A DNA stretch of 64,000 nucleotides from Enterocloster bolteae (lineage in GTDB: Bacteria; Bacillota; Clostridia; Lachnospirales; Lachnospiraceae). Where the stretch lies: NCBI RefSeq assembly GCF_002234575.2, contig NZ_CP022464.2, positions 186,001 through 250,000 of the forward strand, in the 5' to 3' direction. The notes under the pieces were generated by a model, which was given only the letters and a program-made list of their open reading frames with translations, searched no databases and was not told the DNA's origin. Shown here piece by piece: positions 41,515 to 51,062 of the stretch (positions are counted from its first letter, which is position 1; the number at the start of each line of letters is the position of its first letter). The position numbers and the translations under genes were made by a program.

Positions 41515-43455
41515 TTATGACATAATGGATTCCTTGTCAGTTGCGACAAAGAAAGAGTCCGAGTCGGTTGGTTTCGGGGATGAATGCTTTTTACCGGACT
41601 GATCCGGAGCGGTGCTTTTCTCTCTTTTTCGGGAAGGCGAGGGAGGTGGCTTCAGCGAACGGATGAAGTCTTTGTCGTCCTCAGTGGAATTACTCTGCCA
41701 TGCCGGGATATGCTCCACTGCCTTGCGGGGCTTCAGCTTTTTACTTTCCGGGTGCAAGGTATAGTCGTATTTTTCCACTTTCAGTATTTTCTGGCCTCTC
41801 AGGATGACAAGAGCCTGATCCAGTGGAAGACGCAGTACCTCATCAGGAGTAAGAAGCTTTCGTTTGCCGACGGAGCTGGTTTCTCTGTACTCCGGGGTGT
41901 AGTTAGATACACGCCAGGTATTCAGCTGCTTTGCCTGGCTGTTGACAGAGATACTGACTTCTCCGGAACGGTCGGAAATAAAACGGGCAGTCAGTTCGTC
42001 AGTACAGCCTAAAAACAGCTGGGTATCGCAGTTCCCGATGATTTCCTGCCATTGATTATCCGGATAACGGTTCTGCATCTGGGGCAGGTTCTGAAACATG
42101 ACACTGATACTTAAAGCCCGGCTGCGGATGGTACTGATTTTTTTCGTCAGATCCAGAATCACGCCGCCATTGGCAAGCTCGTCTGCCAGGATATGTACAG
42201 GAACCGGAAGACGTCCGCTGTCTCCATATTTGTCTGCATAGCGAACCAGCTTGATAAATACAAAGCTCATAAACAGCGATGAGAGAAAATCAAAGGTAGA
42301 ATCCTGGTCAGAAGAAACGCAGAAATAGGCACATTTTTCGTATCCGGGCCGGGTCAGATTGATTTCATCGTAGCTGGTGATCTGCCGGATCAGTTTATTC
42401 TGGAAAATCTGCAGGCGGGAGCCGAGACCGATAATAACTCCGGTTCTTACGGTGTCATTTGCCTGGCGGAAAATATTGTAAGGGGCTTTTGCCGGATGCG
42501 TGACAGGAAGCAGATCAAACAGACCGTTCAGCTCCTTTTCAGAACACATAGTCAGGAGCTGGTAAACCTGTCCCATATTCTTTCCCTCTTCCGGGAATCC
42601 GCGTTCAACATATAGAATCAGCGCTTTCAGCAGATTCAGTTCCGCATTATCCCAGAAGTGATCGCCTTTGCCGGATCCGGTATTTTTGATGATAACGTCG
42701 GCTGTGAGCTGTGCCATGATTTCCTGACCTTCGATTTCCTTCAGACAGTTCCAGCTGTCCGAATGCTCCGGATTTACCAGATTAAAGACCCGGACCACAT
42801 ATCCGTTTTCTTCCAAATAGGATGCCATATCTTCATATAGTTCGGATTTTGGATCATTGATGATAAGACTTTCCCCTTGTCCGTTTTTATATTTTCTGGA
42901 GACACACTGGAAGATGACATTTCTGGCATAAGCTCTGCTCTTCATGGAACCACTGGCACCATATACAGCAACATTTCGATTCATGCGGGTGTCTTCCGGC
43001 AGACAGACTGCTTTGTTTCCCATGCGTCCAAGAATTGTTCCTCCGCAGGTTCTGATATCGGATACCAGCATGAGCACCTGATGCAGTTCACTGCCTGTCA
43101 TAAAGCCAGAGGTTCCGTAGGTTCCTTTATCCGAATAGATCAGGTTGCGCTCTGTATCATGGACTTCTTTGCTTCCCCATCCCATCCGCATCACCATAGA
43201 CACCAGCAGTCCGAAGCTTATGAGGCATAAAAGGATTCCGTATAAGCTGTACGGGAATACGGTAAGAGCAGAGAAGCAGGAAGAAAGTGTTCCGGAAGGA
43301 AAGGACGGAGAGGTTCCATTTCCAGGGGTATTCCCTGCCGCTGACCAGCTCTGGTAGTTGATCAGAAACTGCGCCAGATACCCGCCTGCATAGAGCAATG
43401 TAAAAATCAGGATGGGGAGAGCAATGAGTGAAATCCAGTGTTTTTTATTGTCTAT
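41515..43455 (-). CDS. Type IV coupling protein (VirD4/TraG)
   Basis: An about 646-residue protein. N-terminal helices anchor it in the membrane. Walker A is AVYGASGSMKSRAYARN, the DEAN-type box is ILADELANGGVILDLTKKIS, and SIVMFQNLPQMQNRYPDNQ-like text completes the T4CP pattern (here ISVMFQNL). It links relaxosome to the secretion channel and pumps DNA. No ATG fits: GGAGG lies 8 bases before an ATA codon at 43455, which begins IDNKKHWISLIALPILIFTL. The first conventional alternative is TTG 43398, without an RBS. C-terminal tail is Lys/Ser/Pro-rich. Confidence 0.87.
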   Translation of the reverse strand: MDNKKHWISLIALPILIFTLLYAGGYLAQFLINYQSWSAAGNTPGNGTSPSFPSGTLSSCFSALTVFPYSLYGILLCLISFGLLVSMVMRMGWGSKEVHDTERNLIYSDKGTYGTSGFMTGSELHQVLMLVSDIRTCGGTILGRMGNKAVCLPEDTRMNRNVAVYGASGSMKSRAYARNVIFQCVSRKYKNGQGESLIINDPKSELYEDMASYLEENGYVVRVFNLVNPEHSDSWNCLKEIEGQEIMAQLTADVIIKNTGSGKGDHFWDNAELNLLKALILYVERGFPEEGKNMGQVYQLLTMCSEKELNGLFDLLPVTHPAKAPYNIFRQANDTVRTGVIIGLGSRLQIFQNKLIRQITSYDEINLTRPGYEKCAYFCVSSDQDSTFDFLSSLFMSFVFIKLVRYADKYGDSGRLPVPVHILADELANGGVILDLTKKISTIRSRALSISVMFQNLPQMQNRYPDNQWQEIIGNCDTQLFLGCTDELTARFISDRSGEVSISVNSQAKQLNTWRVSNYTPEYRETSSVGKRKLLTPDEVLRLPLDQALVILRGQKILKVEKYDYTLHPESKKLKPRKAVEHIPAWQSNSTEDDKDFIRSLKPPPSPSRKREKSTAPDQSGKKHSSPKPTDSDSFFVATDKESIMS

Positions 43456-44555
43456 GAGAAAAACCTCCTTTCAAATTTTGCAAGGTCAATGGTACTGATG
43501 GTTACGGCATCTCCGCAGTAGAGAAGCAGCGCCTCCTTCTGGAAGTCAAAACAGATGAGATGTCCGGTCTGTCTTTGCAGTTTAAGGGCGGTGATAAAAC
43601 GGGAGATTCGCAGCATATCAAAATCATAAGCCAGAAGAACCGGCTGTCCCATTCGGACTGCATCATGTTCCATACTAATGGACGGATTAACGGTTTCTAA
43701 GTCTGAAAGAAGCAGAACAGTCAGCTGTCTGCCAATGGTCGGGCTGCACAAAATCTTTAAAAGAATTTCACCGGCATGGCTGTCAGGGATAAAGTGGAAA
43801 TAGTCAAAACTGGTATCAAGCGTAAACAGGCTGTGCCGGACCCCACCGGTACTGGTCATCAGTTTCACAGCAGTTTCCATATTGCTACCGATGAAGAGTG
43901 CGTGGATAGGAATTTTGTGGCAGTAATGATCGGATAGTACCCCCTGTGTAATATGATGGGAGAGCAGAGCCTTCAGACGAATCTCTGTTTTATATTCCCA
44001 TTTCATCACAGTACTTCCTGTATAGAAGACTGGAAATATCAGACTTTCGGTTAAAAGGATTCCAATGGCTCTGGAGTTGTTAATCTTTGTTGTTTCCATA
44101 CCAAGTTCCTTCAGCTCTCTGGACTGATAAAAGACAGGGAAAGGAAGTATATGAGTATCATCTGGCGGAACTCCGGAAAACAAAGCCGGTTTTTTATCCC
44201 GGAATATAGTGATTCCCGCACCAAGCATCAGGCAGTAAGTACGGGAAGTCTGGTGAAGCCGTAGCCTTCTGGGGTAGTCGCTTCGTGGCTGATTGGTATC
44301 ACTGCTTCCAGTCAGATAAAAGGAAAAACGCTCCGGATTTTGGGCAAGGAGCAGTTTCTTTCCTCTGGAAGTCAGTCGGTATCCGCGCAGCTTATCTTTA
44401 TAGTGGGTTTTGATGAGCCGGTCTTCTTTAAGGCGCGTGATTAACTTCTCTCCATAGCTTTCTCCTATATGAATCCGAGAAAGGGTATCGCAGGGAAGTT
44501 CACCGGAAATGGCAGTTATTTCTAAGATCCGGTAGGCGGCAGTCGAAGTATCCAA
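43452..44555 (-). CDS. Winged-helix protein next to the coupling protein gene
   Basis: A 367-residue protein. The likely start is TTG 44555 (AGGAGGTGATTACT upstream); GTG 44564 would overlap the RBS. N-terminal winged helix: ILEITAISGELPCDTLSRIH, then KEDRLIKTHYKDKLRGYRLT and RGKKLLL. The body is alpha/beta with no nuclease motif I can defend. It faintly recalls plasmid replication-relaxation proteins. Its stop overlaps the putative VirD4 start (ATAG). A role in DNA processing is only inferred from location. Confidence 0.6.
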   Translation of the reverse strand: MDTSTAAYRILEITAISGELPCDTLSRIHIGESYGEKLITRLKEDRLIKTHYKDKLRGYRLTSRGKKLLLAQNPERFSFYLTGSSDTNQPRSDYPRRLRLHQTSRTYCLMLGAGITIFRDKKPALFSGVPPDDTHILPFPVFYQSRELKELGMETTKINNSRAIGILLTESLIFPVFYTGSTVMKWEYKTEIRLKALLSHHITQGVLSDHYCHKIPIHALFIGSNMETAVKLMTSTGGVRHSLFTLDTSFDYFHFIPDSHAGEILLKILCSPTIGRQLTVLLLSDLETVNPSISMEHDAVRMGQPVLLAYDFDMLRISRFITALKLQRQTGHLICFDFQKEALLLYCGDAVTISTIDLAKFERRFFS

Positions 44556-44587
44556 AGTAATCACCTCCTGTTGGTTTTAACCATATT

Positions 44588-44686
44588 CGGCTGAAACTCC
44601 GGTAAAACCCGAGCGTTCTTTAGCCCGAAAATGGTAGATTATATGTATCCTGTGACAGATTTTACCGGAGTCGAAACTTTCAGCCG
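44588..44686. repeat. Long interrupted inverted repeat, possible oriT or attenuator
   Basis: CGGCTGAAA-CTCCGGTAAAA (44588-44607) pairs with TTTTACCGGAG (44660-44670) plus TTTCAGCCG (44678-44686), leaving a 7-base bulge and a 52-base loop. Total paired length is 20 bp. It lies in the only non-coding gap of this block and overlaps the end of the upstream gene by a few bases. Confidence 0.6.
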
Positions 44687-45357
44687 GATTCAGAAGGAAA
44701 ATCCGACAGGTACTTGGCAGCATTTTCATGCGCTTTCAGCCATTTTGAAAAATAAGATTTTTCCATAATGGTAAGAATCGTACAGTCTTCGGTACCAAAC
44801 TGGGTACAGTGATAAACATCACATAAAAGGCCGGAATCATCTTTCATCAGAAAGGCGGCTACAGTATCTAAAATCTGTTTACATTCCAGATTGTCATAGT
44901 CCCGGATGCGCCTGGCAGATTGATTTTGGTCGTACTGGTGTGAAAAGCACACAACACACTGGTCGAAACGACGCAGAGGGTGGGTGCCGGCATAATCCGC
45001 CAGACACTGATAAAGGGGTTCGGTGATAAAAGCAGGGTTTGAACCTTTTTTCTTTTTGGGCATCAATCCCGGCAAAGTGATAACAACCTGACAGTCAATC
45101 TGAGTCACGGTAATTCCCTGTATATCTGCCGCTTTCTGCATCAGAATCGGTTTGGGTACCAGATTGGCAGAGTAGATCAGGTTGCGGAGAGTACAGGCAA
45201 TTTTCTCAGCCCGCAATGCAGCATCGGTGCTCAGCTCCTCATAGTTCTGGGGATAAGTATCACTGTCAGTCAGGTTCAGAGCATACAGTGTGTTGACGAG
45301 TTTGGATATTTCATTTTGTATCCGCTCAAGCCGGGTATTCAGGGTGGTTCGGTCCAT
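44680..45357 (-). CDS. Hypothetical mobile-element protein (DUF6100-like)
   Basis: A 225-residue protein. N-terminal coiled coil (LERIQNEISKLVNTLYALNL), then a conserved-looking stretch YPQNYEELSTDAALRAEKIA. The C-terminal alpha/beta domain (VVCFSHQYDQNQSARRIRDY) could recall Rus-type or resolvase-like small domains, with D/H residues, but is not assigned. I associate this pattern with DUF6100 of Clostridia elements. The start overlaps the preceding gene by 32 bp. Confidence 0.6.
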   Translation of the reverse strand: MDRTTLNTRLERIQNEISKLVNTLYALNLTDSDTYPQNYEELSTDAALRAEKIACTLRNLIYSANLVPKPILMQKAADIQGITVTQIDCQVVITLPGLMPKKKKGSNPAFITEPLYQCLADYAGTHPLRRFDQCVVCFSHQYDQNQSARRIRDYDNLECKQILDTVAAFLMKDDSGLLCDVYHCTQFGTEDCTILTIMEKSYFSKWLKAHENAAKYLSDFPSESG

Positions 45358-45883
45358 AAGTCAGTCCTTTCTTGTAGTAATGAATTTTCCCGTTTCGTGG
45401 CAGGCAATATGCGGTTACATCCGGAAGCCGGCCGGCAAGTTCCAGCTGAGTTTCCGATGACAGAACGATCAGACGCTGATAGTTATCAGGAGGCCGCAGT
45501 TGCAGGGACAGCGCATGGGAAACCAGAAGTTCTTTGCCTTCCGGCAGCCAGATGACCTCATAACATTCTTCACGGGCAAAGAAGGTAAGCGTAACAGGAA
45601 ACTCGCCTGGAGCATGGTAGGTGACTTCCGGTAAGAAGTCCAAAAGCACATCAAAAGCAGCCTCCATCCCATCAGCACATTCTGTTTCCGGCAGATGAAC
45701 GACAGAGCTTTCCTGTAAGGAGATCCGGCCCTGTTTTTGCAGCTGTTTTAATATGGAATGAAAAGCTGTCTCAGAAAGCTGAGGGAAGAGCAGCAGCATC
45801 TGACGAAACTTCAGGCGGTGGTACAGGGAAAGAAGCCGGATGATTTCTTTGTGTACAGAGCCGGTCTGGTTTGGATAAAGCAT
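45326..45883 (-). CDS. DUF5697-type mobile-element protein
   Basis: A 185-residue protein starting at ATG 45883 (AAAAGGAGGCTTTT upstream). N-terminal winged-helix-like part (EIIRLLSLYHRLKFRQMLLL then FHSILKQLQKQGRISL), then a beta-rich domain (YEVIWLPEGKELLVSHAL) and RLIVLSSETQLELAG. Resembles DUF5697. Possibly a DNA-binding auxiliary of transfer. It overlaps the next gene's start, so it is coupled. Confidence 0.6.
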   Translation of the reverse strand: MLYPNQTGSVHKEIIRLLSLYHRLKFRQMLLLFPQLSETAFHSILKQLQKQGRISLQESSVVHLPETECADGMEAAFDVLLDFLPEVTYHAPGEFPVTLTFFAREECYEVIWLPEGKELLVSHALSLQLRPPDNYQRLIVLSSETQLELAGRLPDVTAYCLPRNGKIHYYKKGLTYGPNHPEYPA

Positions 45884-45985
45884 AAAAGCCTCCTTTTGCG
45901 TAATCATGCGTAATTGTGAGGATTCGTAAGCTGGCAGTATTGACGGTCGAGCAGTAAATACTCAAAGTGTGAGTAATCCTGTGTA

Positions 45986-48952
45986 TTAGACCGCTTCAGA
46001 CATAACCTGGTGCTGGCGTTCCCGCTCCAAAAGCCGCTTCAGTTCTTCTCTGTCCGTGGTAATCAGTTCTTTTTCCAGTTCCGAGGCTTTAAACTCAACA
46101 GTTACATTATTGTTATTGGTAGAGATCAGTGCATTTCCACGTTCAAAATGAGTGATAGCCATAGTTTCTGCTTCGGAAAGATGCAGAATTGACTGTACCC
46201 GCATCGCCTCTTCGTCTTCCAGGTTCAGGATAATTTTGGTTTTGGAATTATTGATAATACCCTTACCATATTTACCGTCGTCCAGAGCAAAGAAATCATT
46301 CAGATCCTGGGTAGCACAGATGGCAGAACCGCCATAGCCGCGGATGATTTTGAAAATCTCCAGAACAAATTCCGCAGCCAGCCGGTTGGAAGATGCTCCG
46401 ATCAGTTGCCATGTTTCATCAATGAAGATGGCTTTTTCCACGGTACGATCTTCTTTGGCCTTATCCCAGACAAAATCCAGTGCTACAAACATACCGACGG
46501 TCAGCAGATCACCGGTCAGTTCAGAGATATCCAAAACGGTGTATTTATTGTCCAGATTCACATTGGTCTGCTGGTTGAAGGTGGAGGCAGAGCCATTTAC
46601 CAGTCGGTTCATAATGTTGGCAAGACGTCTGGTATCCGGATTTTCCTTCAGGATGTTGTACACATCTCCCAGAACTGGCATCTTTCGATAGTGTCCGAGA
46701 TTTTCCGGGTCATACAGGCTGCCATTGTTGTGAGTAATTCCTTTTTTCCTGTAGGTCTGAATCAGAGCCTCATCTAAAAGCTGCCGTTCCTCGTGATTCA
46801 TGTCCGGAATCAGCAGAGAAAAGAAGATATGCAGCCGTTGGATTTTTGCAGCCAGTTCGGATTTGTCAGCCTGGGGACCATCCAGAAGTTCGTTGGCAGA
46901 AGAATCAACCTTGCGAATTTCCATAATGTTGATGCAGTTTTTGGAGGCCGGAGAGATCTGGATAAATTCTCCGCCAATATTGTTGCAGGCTCGGTGAAAT
47001 TCATGGCCCTTCAGAGGGGCAATAATAAAGACCTGGATATTTTTTCTGCGCATCCTAAGCGCCATCAGCTGCATTGTGAAGGTTTTCCCTGCTCCGGATG
47101 TGCCAAGCAGTGCCATGTTGGCATTCTTATATACTCTCGAATTAAAGATATCCACGATAATCAGAGAGTTATTGTGTTTGTTGACACCAAGCAGGATTCC
47201 GTTATCATCGCACATCTCAAAAGATGTGAAGGGATAGCAGCTTGCAACGCTGGTAGTCAGTACGTTCCGTTTGGAACGGGCGAACAGCTTTCTCTCCAGA
47301 GATACCAGAGGCAGTGCAGACAGCATCGCCTGCTCTTCCCGAAAATGACAGGTTACAGCCTCCATGTCCTGAGACAGCAGCAGCTTTTTCATTTCGTTGG
47401 TGCGCCACTCCAGTTCTTCCAGGCTGTCGGCTGTGACGGTAATGAGAATGTTCATATAATAGAAATCCTCATTATTTGCCAGTCCATCCTTTAAGAAGTA
47501 TCCAGACCGGATTGCGCTGTCCAGATCATCGTAGTCTGAGTTGGTATCGGAAGTATCTTTGATTTTGGAGCGGTTGATTCGCAGCTGTTGTCCCAGTTTC
47601 TGCTGTACTTTATCCTTTGGCTGCCGGTCAAAGAAGATGTCTACATCGATTCCTTCTCCGGCATTGACCAAAAGGGAGAGCCAGCCTGCACAGACCTGGG
47701 TGCGGTAGCCGCTGGAAGGGATCAGAAGATAAGTGTGATAGACTCCATCCATGACACAGTAGTTTCCATGGGTAAAATCAATGCTTTCCGGGGCAAAAAA
47801 CTCTCCGGCAGGAATATGATCCAGGTCGTTTTTGCGTCCGGCATTGATATACTGACCGATTACCTCATTGATTCGGGTCGGCAGAGGTTTTATGGCACTG
47901 GTACGGCGGTTCAGCAGGTTATAGAGAACATCCGTGGCAAGTTCATCTTCGTTATCAGGCATCAGGATTTCATTTCCGCACTGCTGAAGATAGGTTTTCG
48001 CTGTCTGAACAGCGGTTGCCAGGGCAGAGCGGGCATCGCCTTCGTCTGTGTTCCGACTTCCGTTAAATGGTTCATATTCAAAAATAATAAAAAAACGACG
48101 GGTTATGGCTTCCTTTGAGCCGATCCTGCGGATCAGAGATTCATAATCCTTTAAAAGAGCCAGACAGCGTTCATCTGTTTCCTGTGCCATCTCCCCTTGG
48201 ATCGCTTCCAGATGGCGGTTTATATCAGCTCTTCGTGTTAAAACCTTGAACTGAAGTTTTACAGGACTGATTTTCAGATAGGACACGAACGAATAAATAA
48301 TATTTTTCTGTTCTCTGGCACTGCGGAGCAGAAAATTGATGGGAACAATCTCAACAATTTTCACAAACCGGTGATCTCTGGTATAGATGATACCATTTTC
48401 AATTTTTTGAATCGGCAGATATTCGGCTGCAGGGTTCAGCAGAGGAATGGTCTGTTCCTGACGGTTACCGGAACGGTCAGGGTGGCCCTTTTCCTTTCTT
48501 TTTGCAGCTTTGCGTTCTTTATAGCTGCCGAATTCATCCGGAAAATCTTCGGAAGCTTTCTTTTTTTGTTTGGATTTTTTCTTTGCCTTTTTCCCAGAAA
48601 CGGTATCGGTTTGTTTTTCTGAGGCACTTTCTTCTTCAGCTGCTTCCGGACAGATGCCGACAATTCTCCGGTGCTTCAGATAAAGAAAAAAGTTGATAAC
48701 AAAGGATGTCAGACTCTCTCCGTTAATTCCGATGATGGCAAACAGAGCCAGCGGAAGAACGGTAACACAGGCAATTATAATTTTAGTGGTAAGAGAAAAT
48801 GGCAGGTAAAATTCGGGAATACCAACCAGCAGGGAAATGCATAAGGCTTCTACCGCATTCCGCAGCTTTAAGGTTCCGCCCATAATGGTTCCGGATTCAA
48901 TAAAGTTTGGCGGTATGATATAAATATCAGTTTCTTCTTGTCGCAGGGACAT
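45986..48952 (-). CDS. PrgI-VirB4 fusion ATPase of the conjugation T4SS
   Basis: A 988-residue protein starting at ATG 48952 (AGGAGGTGTCCC upstream). Residues about 20-95 are a PrgI/VirB3-like membrane part (two helices, FYLPFSLTTKIIIACVTVLP). Then a Lys-rich linker (about 115-170) and a VirB4/TraE ATPase. Walker A is ALLGTSGAGKTFTMQ (about 600-615), Walker B is KAIFIDETWQLIG (about 855), and CATQDLNDFF carries the sensor Gln. It energises assembly and transport of the mating channel. The fused VirB3 part is common in Gram-positive systems. Confidence 0.92.
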   Translation of the reverse strand: MSLRQEETDIYIIPPNFIESGTIMGGTLKLRNAVEALCISLLVGIPEFYLPFSLTTKIIIACVTVLPLALFAIIGINGESLTSFVINFFLYLKHRRIVGICPEAAEEESASEKQTDTVSGKKAKKKSKQKKKASEDFPDEFGSYKERKAAKRKEKGHPDRSGNRQEQTIPLLNPAAEYLPIQKIENGIIYTRDHRFVKIVEIVPINFLLRSAREQKNIIYSFVSYLKISPVKLQFKVLTRRADINRHLEAIQGEMAQETDERCLALLKDYESLIRRIGSKEAITRRFFIIFEYEPFNGSRNTDEGDARSALATAVQTAKTYLQQCGNEILMPDNEDELATDVLYNLLNRRTSAIKPLPTRINEVIGQYINAGRKNDLDHIPAGEFFAPESIDFTHGNYCVMDGVYHTYLLIPSSGYRTQVCAGWLSLLVNAGEGIDVDIFFDRQPKDKVQQKLGQQLRINRSKIKDTSDTNSDYDDLDSAIRSGYFLKDGLANNEDFYYMNILITVTADSLEELEWRTNEMKKLLLSQDMEAVTCHFREEQAMLSALPLVSLERKLFARSKRNVLTTSVASCYPFTSFEMCDDNGILLGVNKHNNSLIIVDIFNSRVYKNANMALLGTSGAGKTFTMQLMALRMRRKNIQVFIIAPLKGHEFHRACNNIGGEFIQISPASKNCINIMEIRKVDSSANELLDGPQADKSELAAKIQRLHIFFSLLIPDMNHEERQLLDEALIQTYRKKGITHNNGSLYDPENLGHYRKMPVLGDVYNILKENPDTRRLANIMNRLVNGSASTFNQQTNVNLDNKYTVLDISELTGDLLTVGMFVALDFVWDKAKEDRTVEKAIFIDETWQLIGASSNRLAAEFVLEIFKIIRGYGGSAICATQDLNDFFALDDGKYGKGIINNSKTKIILNLEDEEAMRVQSILHLSEAETMAITHFERGNALISTNNNNVTVEFKASELEKELITTDREELKRLLERERQHQVMSEAV

Positions 48953-49005
48953 GGGACACCTCCTGTAAATGTAGTCTGGCAGCAAATGGACTGTCTGCCA
49001 GCCGG

Positions 49006-50142
49006 TTAAGGCGAGGCATACGGTCTGCCGCACAGGACAATATTGTTGACACTGTAAATCGGGCGGTAGACCACCTTCTTCTTGGAGAAAGAAGCATCTA
49101 CCACATAGCCGTCTCCGGCATAAATAGCCACATGACCGATATTCATGTATCGGTTATTGACTTTAAAGGAATAGAAAATCAGATCTCCGGGTGCAAGGCT
49201 GTCATAGGAAACAGCCAGATTGTTTTCTACAATAAAACGTCCTTGGGAAGCTGCTGTATTGGAACCGTCATACTGAAGCGATACACCCAGCTGGTTGTAG
49301 ACCCAGTAAGTAAAGGAACTGCAGTCAAAATACCCAGGCTGGTTTCGAAGCTCCTGGCTGTAGGGTGTGCCAAGTTTTGTCAGCCCCAGATCCACCGCCG
49401 CATTTCCTGTTTCTCCCGGAACAAGATCAGGATTTATTTCCACAGAATAAATGGTGTCATATAAGAACAGGTGTAAATTGGAGGCATAAAAACCGGCAGT
49501 CTCTGCCTGTTCTTCAGTCAGGTGGAAGACATGATTGGAAAAATATTCATCCCCGGCATATTCGATGATGTATTCATAGTGGAAAATGGTCTCCGTTTGG
49601 TCGGTTCCCTCAATGGTCTCTTCTCGCTCCGTAATATTGACAGAATAGGTAAAAATGCCGTCTGTTTCTGCCCGCAGAATCTGCTCCAGTTTCTTTAACT
49701 GCACTTCCTTGAAATCCTGCTGAGAGGCACAAAATTGGGAGATGATCAATGCACTTTCATAAATAATCTGGTCAGAAAAGTCATCTGTAATGCTGTATTC
49801 ACAGTTGGTGCCAAGATTTGCGGCTTCTGCAAGGATACGATCCAGAAGCAGGTTGTGTTTTTCCCGAAGAATTGTTTCAATGCTGGTTTCGGTCTGAGAG
49901 ATATTTGCCATGATGACAGAATTATCATTTAAAACATTGTCGGGAACCGCATCCAGCCCTTCGTTACCGAAAATCAGAGAAGGCAGCATAAGTATAAACA
50001 TGACAGGAAGCAACAGGAGCGCAATGATTACAATGAGGATTTTAGCGAGGGTGTCTCTTCCTTTCCAAACGGCAGATACAGCCATTCCTGCAGGACCGCC
50101 GGTTCTCTTTGCAATGACTGCAAAAGCCTTGCCGGGGCTCAT
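49006..50142 (-). CDS. Secreted NlpC/P60 peptidoglycan hydrolase of the T4SS
   Basis: A 378-residue protein. Membrane anchor about 33-58. A VirB8-like or CwlT-linker region (about 60-245), then an NlpC/P60 domain. The catalytic Cys is in YFDCSSFTYWVYNQLG, His in MNIGHVAIYAGDG, and SLAPGDLIFYS is the family's PGDL motif. Opens the wall for the mating channel (VirB1-like role). Unlike CwlT it has no N-terminal lysozyme domain that I can see. The start overlaps the next gene by 4 bp. Confidence 0.87.
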   Translation of the reverse strand: MSPGKAFAVIAKRTGGPAGMAVSAVWKGRDTLAKILIVIIALLLLPVMFILMLPSLIFGNEGLDAVPDNVLNDNSVIMANISQTETSIETILREKHNLLLDRILAEAANLGTNCEYSITDDFSDQIIYESALIISQFCASQQDFKEVQLKKLEQILRAETDGIFTYSVNITEREETIEGTDQTETIFHYEYIIEYAGDEYFSNHVFHLTEEQAETAGFYASNLHLFLYDTIYSVEINPDLVPGETGNAAVDLGLTKLGTPYSQELRNQPGYFDCSSFTYWVYNQLGVSLQYDGSNTAASQGRFIVENNLAVSYDSLAPGDLIFYSFKVNNRYMNIGHVAIYAGDGYVVDASFSKKKVVYRPIYSVNNIVLCGRPYASP

Positions 50143-51053
50143 ACGCGATCCTTTCGCTGCGGCATACGGGGCAGCTTCTGGACAATGTTTTCATGGTAGG
50201 CGATCTGCCCTTTTTCTGTCATATACGGGATTCGTTCTACTGTGTCGGCAGCATACTGGCGATACCATGTGGTCTGATCCGCTGCTGTCACGGTTTCGTA
50301 ATTTCCTTCGGGAGCCATATACTGGTCTGTGTGGTACATGGCAAAGGATGTACCGTTCGGATGCTCTATACTGGTTTCTGTTCCGGTGATACGTCCTCCT
50401 CCGATTTCCACATCAGAATAGGACGGGGCACTGGCAATGCCGGTCTGTCCCATATAGGAAGTCAGCGCCTGGGCAGCTTGTGCTCCTTTCATGGAGCCTG
50501 TATAGCTGATGCTTCCCTGCGCAACTGCACCGGTTACCTTGTTGGCAAATTCACCTCCCTTTTTCAGGGAAGATTCAAAGGCTTTTCTGCTGATGGGATT
50601 GCCGGACTGCCCGGTAACAGAATTCATAACGCTTTGAGAAAACTGGCGGCTGACGGCTCCAGCCAGTCCGCCGGACAAAAAGGAAGCCGGATTCATACCA
50701 TAGCGGTTGCTGGTAGAGCCGCCTCTGTAAGAGCCGCCGCGAAAAGTTCCGCCAGTGGAGATGTTTTTGGCGGATGTCAGCCCCTTTGCGGCAATCATAA
50801 ACTCAGCCATCATGGAACCGCCCGTATGTCCTACATTGATTCCAAGACTGCTCATAAAACTATCAATCTTCTGACTGATTTTTAAAAATGCGATGGCACA
50901 CAAAAACCAGATAAAGATACTGCCCGCAGTAGCTTCCTTTCCGTGGGCAGCCACTTCATCTTCTGTGACAGCCAGAACTGGCATGATCTGCATCAGCGTC
51001 AGCGACAGGGTAAGAGCTGTGCCGGTGGCTATTTTTTGAATCGTTCGTTTCAT
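50139..51053 (-). CDS. Conjugation membrane protein, Gly-rich
   Basis: A 304-residue protein. Signal-peptide-like N-terminus (LTLSLTLMQIMPVLAV), one further helix (about 45-60), then a Gly/Ser/Arg-rich middle (GGTFRGGSYRGGSTSNRYG) and a soluble tail. It recalls VirB6/TrbL C-terminal extensions in Clostridia T4SS. It lies between the VirB6-like gene (9 bp) and the hydrolase gene (overlap). Likely channel component; family not certain. Confidence 0.65.
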   Translation of the reverse strand: MKRTIQKIATGTALTLSLTLMQIMPVLAVTEDEVAAHGKEATAGSIFIWFLCAIAFLKISQKIDSFMSSLGINVGHTGGSMMAEFMIAAKGLTSAKNISTGGTFRGGSYRGGSTSNRYGMNPASFLSGGLAGAVSRQFSQSVMNSVTGQSGNPISRKAFESSLKKGGEFANKVTGAVAQGSISYTGSMKGAQAAQALTSYMGQTGIASAPSYSDVEIGGGRITGTETSIEHPNGTSFAMYHTDQYMAPEGNYETVTAADQTTWYRQYAADTVERIPYMTEKGQIAYHENIVQKLPRMPQRKDRV

Positions 51054-51062
51054 GGATACCTC

